Source: Bacteroidota bacterium (lineage in GTDB: Bacteria > Bacteroidota > Bacteroidia > Bacteroidales > UBA932). Taken from it: 22,868 bases of DNA. Shown here piece by piece: positions 16,194 to 22,868 of this stretch (position 1 is its first letter; each line of letters opens with the position of its first letter). The notes under the pieces were generated by a model. It was not told where the DNA came from and did not search any database. It worked only from the letters and a program-made list of their open reading frames with translations. Location of the stretch: contig WRJW01000219.1 in assembly GCA_009778375.1 (NCBI GenBank), positions 1-22,868 on the forward strand. The letters are read 5' to 3'. A program made the translations under genes and the position numbers.

Positions 16194-16976
16194 ATGAAAA
16201 AACTAAAGAATATTCTACTGACGAACGACGACGGCATTGGGGCAAAAGGACTTAGAGCATTGGAAGAGATGCTTCGCCCCTTCGGAAAAATTACAGTAGT
16301 GGCCCCCAAAGAGGCCCAATCGGGTATGTCGAGCGCTGTGACCATTACCCATCCACTCCGTTTATTCGAACACTCCCAAGAAGAAAGATTGATCCGCTAT
16401 ATCTGCACAGGAACCCCTGTAGACTGCGTAAAAATCGCCATGAACCAATTATTTACGAATAATCCACCCGATTTATTGGCTTCCGGCATTAACCACGGCG
16501 CCAATACCTCTTCGGCCCTCCTCTATTCCGGTACCTTAGGTGCTGCGGCAGAGGGAGTCTTATACAACATTCCCTCCATTGGATTTTCCTTAGCCACCCC
16601 CCATAATCCCGATGCAGATTTTAGTGCTTCTATCTATTTCGGCAGAAAAATTGTAGAGCAATACCTTCTTCATCCTCCTATTTCACCTGTTTTTATCAGC
16701 GTCAACCTGCCTGATATTCACCTGGAACAAATACGGGGCATCCGATTGGGCAGACAGGGAAAAGGAGCGTGGATCAAAGAATTTGACAAAAGGATTGATC
16801 CCCACGGATACCCCTACTATTGGCTGACCGGAGCCTACCGGAATGACGAGCCGGATGCTATGGATACCGACCAAAACCTCGTTGACCATGACTATGTTAG
16901 CGTAGTGCCCCATCAGCTTGACACTACCCATTATGCCGAAATGGAACGATTGAGAAAAATCTGGAATTTTGCCTGA
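16194..16976 (+). CDS. surE: 5'-nucleotidase SurE
   Basis: A 260-residue metal-dependent phosphatase that removes phosphate from nucleoside monophosphates. Metal and substrate motifs are present: 'LTNDDG' (9-14, with D12 and D13), S43 in 'AQSGMSSA', 'CTGTPVDCVK' (71-80), 'SGINHGAN' (97-104, with N100) and 'YSGTLGAA' (111-118). The frame continues upstream to 16128, but the ATG at 16194 (MKKLKNILLTNDDG) gives the standard family N-terminus. It is the first gene of a closely packed operon; ogt follows after 3 bp, then dnaN. The length is typical. Confidence 0.94.
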   Translation: MKKLKNILLTNDDGIGAKGLRALEEMLRPFGKITVVAPKEAQSGMSSAVTITHPLRLFEHSQEERLIRYICTGTPVDCVKIAMNQLFTNNPPDLLASGINHGANTSSALLYSGTLGAAAEGVLYNIPSIGFSLATPHNPDADFSASIYFGRKIVEQYLLHPPISPVFISVNLPDIHLEQIRGIRLGRQGKGAWIKEFDKRIDPHGYPYYWLTGAYRNDEPDAMDTDQNLVDHDYVSVVPHQLDTTHYAEMERLRKIWNFA

Positions 16977-16979
16977 ATT

Positions 16980-17474
16980 ATGGAAGAAATATACACCGGT
17001 TATTGCCCAACCCCGATTGGAATCTTTGGTGTGCAATGTACCCAACAAGCTCTTGTCTGGGCCGGCTTTGCCACACCGCTCCACCAAAAAAGAGCCTCGA
17101 CTGAGGTTCCTGCGTTATTAAAGCAGGCCCTGCAACAGGTGGCCGAATACTTTACAGGCAAACGCCGGATATTTGAACTTCCTTTGGCTCCGGAGGGTTC
17201 TGCGTTTTATCAATCCGTTTGGAATAAACTCCTCCAAATACCCTACGGGGAGACCACCTCTTATGGAGCTTTGGCGGCCTCATTGGGTAAACCAAAAGCT
17301 TGCCGTGCAGTAGGAAACGCCAACCACAACAATCCTATAGGCCTGATTATTCCCTGTCATCGGGTCATCGGATCCCACGGAAGCCTTACGGGCTATGCCA
17401 GCGGATTGGAACGCAAACAGTGGTTGTTGGATTGGGAAAAAAATTATACCTTTGTAAGACTAAACAACACATAA
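16980..17474 (+). CDS. ogt: Methylated-DNA--protein-cysteine methyltransferase
   Basis: A 164-residue DNA repair protein that takes the methyl group from O6-methylguanine onto its own cysteine. The acceptor is C126 in 'IPCHRVIG' (124-131), preceded by the helix-turn-helix region 'PYGETTSYGALA' (88-99) with the arginine finger near R109. The N-terminal domain (1-70) is the short RNaseH-like part of Ogt, with no Ada zinc domain. It lies between surE and dnaN with 3-bp gaps on both sides. Tight spacing suggests expression with the replication clamp rather than damage-specific induction. Confidence 0.94.
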   Translation: MEEIYTGYCPTPIGIFGVQCTQQALVWAGFATPLHQKRASTEVPALLKQALQQVAEYFTGKRRIFELPLAPEGSAFYQSVWNKLLQIPYGETTSYGALAASLGKPKACRAVGNANHNNPIGLIIPCHRVIGSHGSLTGYASGLERKQWLLDWEKNYTFVRLNNT

Positions 17475-17477
17475 ATT

Positions 17478-18602
17478 ATGAAATTCGTAGTATCCAGTTC
17501 AGAGCTCCTTACGCCGCTTCAGGCCCTGTCGCGGGTTATCTCCGCTAAAAACAGTATGTCTATTTTGGAAAACTTTTTGTTCAGACTGTCGGGACAAAAC
17601 CTGATGATTACCGCCTCAGATTTAGAAACCACCGTTCAAGCCTCTATTCAGGTACAGGATGCCGCCGAAGAGGGCGTTTTAGCGGTTCATGCCCAAAGAT
17701 TGACCAATTCGTTAAAAGATTTGACCGAACAACCCCTTGAATTTACCCTCTCCTCCGATGGTGTATTGCACATATCCCATGCCAAAGGAAAGTTCCAACT
17801 CCCTGCCCTTCCTGGCGATGATTACCCTGAACCACAGGCTATTAAGGAAGATTTTACCGAATTATCCATACCCGCCCCTACCTTACTTGAGGGAATCAAC
17901 CGTAGCCTTTATGCTACGGCAGAAGAAGAACTCCGCCCTGTAATGAACGGTATACTTTTTGATTTGGGAAAAGAACTCACCACTTTAGTCGCTTCGGATG
18001 CGCACAAACTATTGTGCTACACTAGAAAAGATGTGGTAGCCTCCAAAGCATCCCGCTTTATCCTCCCCAAAAAACCTGCCTCCATCCTCAAAAACCTGTT
18101 GCCTAAGGTACAGGATAATATTCAAGTCCGTTTTGACGACAAAAATGCCGTTTTCCATTTCCCTAACTACCTATTAATTTGTAGATTAGTTGATGGTAAT
18201 TATCCGGCTTATCGCTCGGTGATTCCCGCCAACAATCTCAACAAAGCGGTAGTTGACCGAATCGAACTCTTAAACAGTGTCCGCCGCGTTGCCGTCTATT
18301 CCAACCAAGCCAGCAATTTAATCCGACTAAAATTAGAGCAGGACGAAATTACCATTTCGGCGCAAAACCTTGATTTTTCAATGTCGGGTTATGAACAAAT
18401 CGGTTGTCAATATAGTGGAGAGCCTATGGAGATTGGATTCAAATGGGTTTTTCTGGCAGAAATTTTGGCTAACCTGCCCGGACAGGATGTAAGTCTCGAA
18501 CTTTCCGATCCCAGCCGCGCAGGCCTGTTGATCCCCATAGGACTTACCGATCCCAATGAAGATATTTGCGCCCTGATCATGCCCATGATGATTGGCGCCT
18601 AA
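17478..18602 (+). CDS. dnaN: DNA polymerase III beta subunit (sliding clamp)
   Basis: A 374-residue clamp protein that rings DNA and tethers polymerase III. The three-domain clamp is recognisable from 'MKFVVSSSELLTPLQALSRV' at the start, 'LPALPGDDYP' (about 108-117), 'RPVMNGILFD' in the middle domain and the 'ALIMPMMIG' C-terminus, where the usual 'MPMR' partner-binding end reads 'MPMM'. It is separate from dnaA, in an operon with surE, ogt and a DnaQ-like exonuclease (12 bp downstream), a replication and repair cluster. No promoter box is seen in the 3-bp gap before it, so expression depends on the upstream start or an internal one within ogt. Confidence 0.95.
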   Translation: MKFVVSSSELLTPLQALSRVISAKNSMSILENFLFRLSGQNLMITASDLETTVQASIQVQDAAEEGVLAVHAQRLTNSLKDLTEQPLEFTLSSDGVLHISHAKGKFQLPALPGDDYPEPQAIKEDFTELSIPAPTLLEGINRSLYATAEEELRPVMNGILFDLGKELTTLVASDAHKLLCYTRKDVVASKASRFILPKKPASILKNLLPKVQDNIQVRFDDKNAVFHFPNYLLICRLVDGNYPAYRSVIPANNLNKAVVDRIELLNSVRRVAVYSNQASNLIRLKLEQDEITISAQNLDFSMSGYEQIGCQYSGEPMEIGFKWVFLAEILANLPGQDVSLELSDPSRAGLLIPIGLTDPNEDICALIMPMMIGA

Positions 18603-18614
18603 GCCCCTCTTTTC

Positions 18615-19385
18615 ATGTTGTTGAATCTAAAAGATCCAATCCTGTTTTTCGATTTGGAGACTACGGGATTAAATGTTGCGTCCGATCGGATTGTAGAATT
18701 GTCGATCCTTAAAGTCATGCCTCATGGAGGCGAAGAGATCAAAACCAGACGCCTCAACCCCACCATACCCATTTCGGAAGAGGCCACGGCCATACACCAT
18801 ATTACCAACGAAGAGGTGGCCGGTTGTCCCACTTTTAAAGAAATTGCCAAATCTTTGGCTCAATGGATCGAAGGGTGTGACTTAGCTGGTTATAATTCTA
18901 TCAAGTTTGATATTCCGATTTTGGCAGAAGAATTTTTAAGAGCTGGGGTTCCCGTGGATTTTAGAAAAAGAAAGATTATTGACGTTCAGAATATCTTTCA
19001 TAAAATGGAGCAACGCACCCTGATAGCTGCCTACAAGTTTTACTGCAACAAAGATCTAAGCAATGCCCACAGCGCCGAAGCAGACACTTTTGCCACCTAT
19101 GAGGTGCTCCAATCTCAGTTAGCGCGCTACCCGGAATTAAAAAACCAGGTGGACTTTTTGGCCGAATTTTCCAGTATCAATCGCAACTTGGACTATGCCG
19201 GAAGAATTATACTCAACGAAGAGGATGAACCAATTGTCAATTTTGGAAAACACAAAGGTAAAAAACTCAGGGAGGTATTATTAACCATCGACCCCAATTA
19301 CTACGACTGGATCATGAAAGGGGATTTTACCTTGGATACCAAACGGGTACTTACAGAATTCAAGTCATCGATACAGGGGATATGA
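18615..19385 (+). CDS. DnaQ-like 3'-5' exonuclease with ExoX-like C-terminal domain
   Basis: A 256-residue DEDDh exonuclease, the proofreading-type fold. The acidic residues are D13 and E15 ('FFDLETTGL'), D99 ('SIKFDIP'), H152 and D157 ('AHSAEAD'). A second short domain (about 208-240, 'FGKHKGKKLREV' then 'YYDWI') matches the C-terminal motif of ExoX-type nucleases. It follows dnaN by 12 bp and could serve as the polymerase III epsilon subunit or as a repair exonuclease; the extra domain leans to the second. The stop overlaps the ATG of the next gene by 4 bp. Confidence 0.9.
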   Translation: MLLNLKDPILFFDLETTGLNVASDRIVELSILKVMPHGGEEIKTRRLNPTIPISEEATAIHHITNEEVAGCPTFKEIAKSLAQWIEGCDLAGYNSIKFDIPILAEEFLRAGVPVDFRKRKIIDVQNIFHKMEQRTLIAAYKFYCNKDLSNAHSAEADTFATYEVLQSQLARYPELKNQVDFLAEFSSINRNLDYAGRIILNEEDEPIVNFGKHKGKKLREVLLTIDPNYYDWIMKGDFTLDTKRVLTEFKSSIQGI

Positions 19386-19912
19386 AGTTGATTTGCCTCC
19401 CCGTTCAAAGCCCCCATTTTTATCTCAAGCCCGACACCGCCCTCTTGCGTAACGGTCGGTGCTTTTATCTTCCCGATCATTGCCCGCGAATTAGCGGATC
19501 TTTGGCTTTAGTTGTTAGAATTACCCGATTAGGACGCCACATCGCCCCTCAATTTGCGCCTCGTTATTATCACGAAACAGCTTTAGGCTTTTGCCTCTAT
19601 GCTACCGATCTACTCGAACAAAACAGCGCAGCGGGGGCTTCCTGGGCCCCCGCCTGTGCTTTGGACTATTCGGCGCCCCTATCGGATATTTTTGATCCTC
19701 TTCAAGAAGAGGAAGTTTTTGCATGGAAAGAGTGGCAAGGGGGCTTAAACCGCTCTATCGACCAAAGCATTGCAGATATTTCACGCTCCATATCTCTAAG
19801 GATGGGCGATCTGATCTGGATAGAACTCCATCCGCCCACTCCTCTTTTGGTCCCCTCCCAAATAGTCGCCTCCCGCAACGGAGCGCTCCGGCTACACTTT
19901 AGCCTGCACTAA
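19382..19912 (+). CDS. Degenerate fumarylacetoacetate-hydrolase-fold protein lacking metal ligands
   Basis: A 176-residue protein whose N-terminal half reads like an FAH-family protein: 'LKPDTALLRNG' (15-25), 'LALVVRITRLGRHI' (41-54), 'RYYHETALGFCLYATDLLEQ' (61-80). The three acidic metal ligands of the family appear lost: the ExE pair falls at S40 and A42, and the Asp of the 'GxDxTARD' motif at C71. The 'TGTPxGVG' loop after 'GDLI' is replaced by 'WIELHPP', and the protein lacks about 20 N-terminal residues of typical members. It is translationally coupled to the exonuclease gene (ATGA), and its last 21 bp overlap the convergent flavoprotein gene. The open frame is intact, so it may be a non-catalytic binding protein rather than a pseudogene. 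The alignment is from memory. Confidence 0.65.
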   Translation: MKLICLPVQSPHFYLKPDTALLRNGRCFYLPDHCPRISGSLALVVRITRLGRHIAPQFAPRYYHETALGFCLYATDLLEQNSAAGASWAPACALDYSAPLSDIFDPLQEEEVFAWKEWQGGLNRSIDQSIADISRSISLRMGDLIWIELHPPTPLLVPSQIVASRNGALRLHFSLH

Positions 19913-21157
19913 TTCCGCTGCCTTTTTCCCTGCCAAGGCTCCGGTAGAGAAGGCAATCTGCAAGTTATACCCACCCGTATCGCCGTCCAAATCTATGAGT
20001 TCTCCGCCAAAAAAGAGGTTTTCTACGATCCGAGACCGCATATCTTTTTTTCGAACATCGGTTAGTGAAACCCCTCCGGCGGTAACAATCGCCCGATCAA
20101 ATCCTCCATAACGCACAATGGGCACTTCCCAGTGTTGAAGTCCTTGCCACAACTTTTGCACCTGCTCAGGCTTTAAACCGGACATGAGGTCGCTCGCCCA
20201 AAAATCGAGATAATTCATAAAGGGAAGAACCAGCTCCCTTGGCATATAGTGACGCAAAAAGATGGCTACCTGTTCGGCTCCCAATCGTTCTACATCTCTG
20301 TGTAAACGCGCCTCCAATTGCTCCGGAGGAATGGCCGCTTTCAGGTTGAGTACCAACGATACCTGCCGACCCATACTCATGGCTGATACTACTTGTCTAC
20401 TGAGTCGATAGCCCAAAGAACCTTCGATGCCCTGATCGGTAAATAAAACCTCTCCAAATTCTTCCCGTACTAAATCCCCGTCAATCTTGAGCCCAAGTCC
20501 AACATTATTTAGCGTCAATGCCTGTAAACGTCTGTCGTAATCCTTGGGCATTAATCCGGTCAAAGCAGGAAAACAGGGCGTCACCTTGTGTCCAAGGTCT
20601 GCTGCCATACGGTGGCCGTCTCCCTCAGATCCGGTTAAGGGAAACGAATACCCTCCCGTAGCCAGCACCAATGCACCACAAGCCACGCTTAACGCTCTTC
20701 CCTGCCTCCGGTACTGAATCGATACTATTTTGTTATTTGCCGATGCTAAAGCCGCCACTCTGGCTCCGGTTACTATTTCTACCCCCTCTTTGGCAGCCCA
20801 TTTTACCAGAGCGTCCCTCACCATGGGCGCGCTTTCGCACAGCGGAAAGATTCGGTCGCCGCGCTCTCTCTGCGAATAGATGCCAATACGGGTAAAAAAA
20901 GAGACTACATCCCTGTTGGAAAAACATCTAAAGGCGGGGCGAAGAGGATCGGATTGCGGATAGATATGGGCAGAAAAATCGTCCCACTTTTTAATATTGG
21001 TTATATTACACCTGCCTTTGCCGGTGATACAAAGCTTTCTTCCGCATTGATCCATCTTTTCTAAGAGCAAAACCGAACACCCTGTGGCAGCTGCACATCC
21101 AGACGCCATCAGGCCCGCCGGCCCTCCGCCTACTACTACTATGTCGTATTGTTTCAT
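19892..21157 (-). CDS. BaiN/HI0933-like FAD-dependent oxidoreductase
   Basis: A 421-residue flavoprotein. The FAD-binding motif GGGPAG (10-15) opens a Rossmann fold, and 'GRKLCITGKGRCNITN' (39-54) is the signature of the HI0933/YhiN/BaiN family. A second FAD contact is 'GGELIDLDGDTGGYN' near the C-terminus, also family-typical. Members have been linked to bile-acid or other reductions, but most have no proven substrate, so only 'oxidoreductase' is supported. It is a single-gene unit with a -7 box 13 bases before its ATG and a 3' overlap with the FAH-like gene. Confidence 0.9.
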   Translation of the reverse strand: MKQYDIVVVGGGPAGLMASGCAAATGCSVLLLEKMDQCGRKLCITGKGRCNITNIKKWDDFSAHIYPQSDPLRPAFRCFSNRDVVSFFTRIGIYSQRERGDRIFPLCESAPMVRDALVKWAAKEGVEIVTGARVAALASANNKIVSIQYRRQGRALSVACGALVLATGGYSFPLTGSEGDGHRMAADLGHKVTPCFPALTGLMPKDYDRRLQALTLNNVGLGLKIDGDLVREEFGEVLFTDQGIEGSLGYRLSRQVVSAMSMGRQVSLVLNLKAAIPPEQLEARLHRDVERLGAEQVAIFLRHYMPRELVLPFMNYLDFWASDLMSGLKPEQVQKLWQGLQHWEVPIVRYGGFDRAIVTAGGVSLTDVRKKDMRSRIVENLFFGGELIDLDGDTGGYNLQIAFSTGALAGKKAAELVQAKV

Positions 21158-21170
21158 ATAAATGCTTCGG

Positions 21171-21178
21171 CAAATATA
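21171..21178 (-). promoter_or_regulatory. Bacteroidetes -7 box for the BaiN-like gene
   Basis: TATATTTG on the minus strand, a full TAnnTTTG match, 13 bases before the ATG at 21157. This is the same box sequence and distance as in front of the deaminase gene. No clear -33 element is seen. Confidence 0.55.
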
Positions 21179-21204
21179 AAGCTAAATTATGATAAAAAAA
21201 TTTT

Positions 21205-21212
21205 TACCTTTG
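21205..21212 (+). promoter_or_regulatory. Bacteroidetes -7 box for tRNA-Thr
   Basis: TACCTTTG fully matches TAnnTTTG and ends 10 bases before the mature 5' end of the tRNA at 21223, leaving a very short 5' trailer for RNase P. Confidence 0.6.
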
Positions 21213-21222
21213 CTGCCTCAAA

Positions 21223-21294
21223 GCCTCCTTAGCTCAGCGGTAGAGCAGCTCATTCGTAATGAGCAGGTCGCGGGTTCAAATCCCGTGGGAGGCT
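21223..21294 (+). tRNA. tRNA-Thr (anticodon CGT)
   Basis: All four arms fold: acceptor GCCTCCT with GGGAGGC, D stem GCTC/GAGC, anticodon stem GCTCA/TGAGC with loop TTCGTAA, and T stem GCGGG/CCCGT (one G-T pair) with loop TTCAAAT. The anticodon CGT reads ACG, threonine. The discriminator is T at 21294; CCA is not encoded and must be added after transcription. The gene is 72 nt without introns. A protein gene starts only 13 bp downstream. Confidence 0.96.
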
Positions 21295-21307
21295 CTACCC
21301 AATTTTT

Positions 21308-22447
21308 ATGAAGCACCTGATACTCTTCTGTTTGATTACTTTTTTTTTAAGTTCTTGCGGAGGGGGGAGTATCCATACAGATGAATCCGGATCGTCCCTT
21401 TATAAGCCGTCCTATGCGGCGGGATTTGCCTTAGGAAAGGAGGGAGAAAACCGTATACTTTCCATAAAAAACAGTTGGCAAAAAGGGGCTGCCGGAAATT
21501 TTCGCTACGTTATTTACCCCCGCAAAGACTCTCTGCTCCATCAGGGAAAAGCGGGACACATCCCTTGGCCCGTTCAAAATGCCGTTTGCTTGTCGACCAC
21601 CCATATTGCTTACCTGGCTGCCTTGGATAGAGACAGTTGTATTTCAGGAGTATCCGGAGCCAAATATGTTTCTAACCCCAAAATTAGAGCAGCTACTGCC
21701 TCCAACGCCATAATTGATGTTGGCTACGAGGCAGGGTTAAACTACGAAACCCTGCTCGCTCTCCATCCTGACGTTGTTTTTGCCTACGGCATTTCTGGAG
21801 CCTCTAATGCTTTTTTGGAGCCTTTGGCCAAATTAGGATTGCAGGTCGTATACATAAGCGATTATTTAGAAACCCATCCCTTGGGCAAAGCCGAATACTT
21901 ACTGGCCTTTGCTGCTTTTTTTGAACCTCAAGTTATAGAAAAAGCAAAGATTCAATTCGAAGATATCTGCCACCAATACACTTCCCTCAAGGAAAGCGTC
22001 CGATACAGCGTCCGCGTCAAGGTGCTGCTGAACGCTCCCTATAAAGACGTCTGGTACATACCTGGAGGAGACAACTATCTGACTCAACTATTTGAAGATG
22101 CCGGCGCCCGTGTATTGGGCAGCCGCAAAGGAATCAAGGAGAGCCATACGGTCAGTTTGGAACAGGCCTGTCTCTACGCTTTGGAAGCAGACTATTGGCT
22201 ACATCCAAATGCCTTCCGCACCTTACATGCCCTAAGTGGACATGATGCGAGATTTGCCCAAATGCCAGCCTTTTTGAGCGGACGCGTGTATAACAATACC
22301 CGCCGAAATACGCCTCAAGGCGGTTCCGATTTTTGGGAAACAGGCGTAACAGAGCCCCAACTCTTGTTGGCAGATCTGATTAGTATCTTTCATCCCGATT
22401 TGTTGCCCAATCATCCCTTAAAGTATTACGAGCCATTAAATCCTTAG
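21308..22447 (+). CDS. Periplasmic-binding lipoprotein of an ABC-type siderophore/cobalamin/haem uptake family
   Basis: A 379-residue lipoprotein: signal peptide with lipobox 'LSSC' and lipid-bearing C17. The mature part is a BtuF/FhuD-like helical-backbone binding protein, seen in 'VCLSTTHIAYLAAL' (93-106), 'GVSGAKYVSN' (113-122), 'DVGYEAGLNYETLLALHPDVVF' broken across 137-158, and later 'DVWYIPGGDNYLTQLFEDAG'. Proteins of this kind hand metal-chelate ligands to a FecCD-type permease. No permease or ATPase follows; the next gene is queE with its own promoter, so the transporter partner must be elsewhere. The ligand cannot be told from sequence. It starts 13 bp after tRNA-Thr with no promoter box in the gap, suggesting readthrough from the tRNA promoter. 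Confidence 0.85.
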   Translation: MKHLILFCLITFFLSSCGGGSIHTDESGSSLYKPSYAAGFALGKEGENRILSIKNSWQKGAAGNFRYVIYPRKDSLLHQGKAGHIPWPVQNAVCLSTTHIAYLAALDRDSCISGVSGAKYVSNPKIRAATASNAIIDVGYEAGLNYETLLALHPDVVFAYGISGASNAFLEPLAKLGLQVVYISDYLETHPLGKAEYLLAFAAFFEPQVIEKAKIQFEDICHQYTSLKESVRYSVRVKVLLNAPYKDVWYIPGGDNYLTQLFEDAGARVLGSRKGIKESHTVSLEQACLYALEADYWLHPNAFRTLHALSGHDARFAQMPAFLSGRVYNNTRRNTPQGGSDFWETGVTEPQLLLADLISIFHPDLLPNHPLKYYEPLNP

Positions 22448-22450
22448 CCA

Positions 22451-22482
22451 TTTGGATTTCTTTATCATTTTATCTACATTTG
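22451..22482 (+). promoter_or_regulatory. Complete Bacteroidetes promoter (-33 TTTG, -7 TACATTTG) for queE
   Basis: TTTG at 22451-22454 and TACATTTG at 22475-22482 are separated by 20 bp, the best two-element match in the window. The -7 box ends 6 bases before the queE ATG, so the predicted transcript starts at or next to the start codon. Confidence 0.65.
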
Positions 22483-22488
22483 CGATTT

Positions 22489-22868
22489 ATGCCGACCATT
22501 GATTCCATATTGCAGCATGGTAAATACCTCCCTGTGGCAGAAGATTTTTATACCATTCAGGGAGAGGGTTTTTACAGTGGAAAACCGGCCTATTTCATCC
22601 GGCTGGGAGGTTGCGACATTGGCTGTTCGTGGTGCGATGCTAAAGAAACCTGGCATCCGGATTTATATCCGCTTACCTCCATTCAAGATATGGGAGCGCG
22701 GGCCTCCGCACATCCCTCCAAATCGGTAGTAATAACCGGAGGAGAGCCATTACGGTATCCTTTATTGCCGCTCTGTGATCTGTTGCATCATTACGGCCTG
22801 AAGATTTTTTTAGAGACTTCGGGGGCTTATCCTTTGTCGGGCCATTTTGACTGGATATGCCTTTCTCC
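22489..22868 (+). CDS. queE: 7-carboxy-7-deazaguanine synthase (5' part, runs off the window)
   Basis: The first 126 residues of a radical SAM enzyme that builds 7-carboxy-7-deazaguanine, a queuosine precursor. The N-terminus carries the QueE signature 'EDFYTIQGEGFYSGKPAYF' (about 18-36), the cluster motif CDIGCSWC (C-x3-C-x2-C, about 43-50) and 'ITGGEPL' (about 83-89). The ATG at 22489 is the only sensible start; the next in-frame ATG is far inside the fold. It has its own promoter directly upstream. The gene continues past the window end, so completeness and downstream queuosine genes cannot be judged. Confidence 0.92.
   Translation, partial: MPTIDSILQHGKYLPVAEDFYTIQGEGFYSGKPAYFIRLGGCDIGCSWCDAKETWHPDLYPLTSIQDMGARASAHPSKSVVITGGEPLRYPLLPLCDLLHHYGLKIFLETSGAYPLSGHFDWICLS

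Overview
The window looks like a chromosomal segment of a Bacteroidota bacterium, most likely an anaerobic, fermentative member of the Bacteroidales. Three things point there. Starts lack Shine-Dalgarno sequences. TAnnTTTG boxes (the Bacteroidetes -7 promoter element) sit in nearly every promoter-bearing gap. Several genes are of Bacteroidales type: a golvesin/xanthan-lyase-like C-terminus, a DUF4080 radical SAM protein, VorB/VorA-type oxidoreductase subunits, and a fused ADP-forming acyl-CoA synthetase. No phage, insertion sequence, CRISPR array or integration scar was found. The region is very compact: about 690 of 22,868 bases lie outside genes, and the largest gap is 225 bp.

Layout. (1) 1-763, plus strand: the 3' end of a secreted-type protein and a small two-helix membrane protein. 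(2) 756-2853, minus strand: an SAH/MTA-type deaminase followed by purine nucleoside phosphorylase, a nucleoside-salvage pair. (3) 2890-5048, plus strand: B12-binding/DUF4080 radical SAM protein and a DUF2461 protein, translationally coupled. (4) 5045-7402, minus strand: thiolase, MaoC/PhaJ-like (R)-hydratase and FabG/PhaB-like reductase, a complete acetyl-CoA to crotonyl-CoA set with (R) stereochemistry. (5) 7628-13410, plus strand: ADP-forming acyl-CoA synthetase, a 53-residue membrane microprotein, the delta, alpha, beta and gamma subunits of a 2-oxoacid:ferredoxin oxidoreductase, and a five-helix membrane protein. (6) 13377-14540, minus strand: secreted DmpA-type peptidase. (7) 14627-15112, plus strand: exported TlpA-like thioredoxin. 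(8) 15109-16110, minus strand: GAPDH. (9) 16194-19912, plus strand: surE, ogt, dnaN, a DnaQ-like exonuclease and an apparently metal-site-less FAH-fold protein, packed as one operon. (10) 19892-21157, minus strand: BaiN/HI0933-like flavoprotein. (11) 21223-22868, plus strand: tRNA-Thr(CGT), a periplasmic-binding lipoprotein and the 5' part of queE.

How it fits together. Blocks 4 and 5 form a divergent pair of energy-metabolism operons. The ferredoxin oxidoreductase would turn 2-oxoacids into acyl-CoA plus reduced ferredoxin, and the acyl-CoA synthetase would recover ATP from acyl-CoA. The minus-strand operon would condense acetyl-CoA and reduce it, disposing of electrons. Block 2 would deaminate adenosine-type by-products of SAM chemistry and then cleave the product. 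This is plausible in a genome that also encodes radical SAM enzymes, although most of the SAH/MTA load would come from other SAM users.

Most notable points: all five convergent gene junctions overlap rather than leaving room for a terminator; three promoters sit so close to the ATG that the mRNAs should be leaderless; the lipoprotein gene starts 13 bp after a tRNA; and the last gene of the dnaN operon is an FAH-family protein that has lost its metal ligands. I saw no clearly novel multi-gene defence or mobile system.
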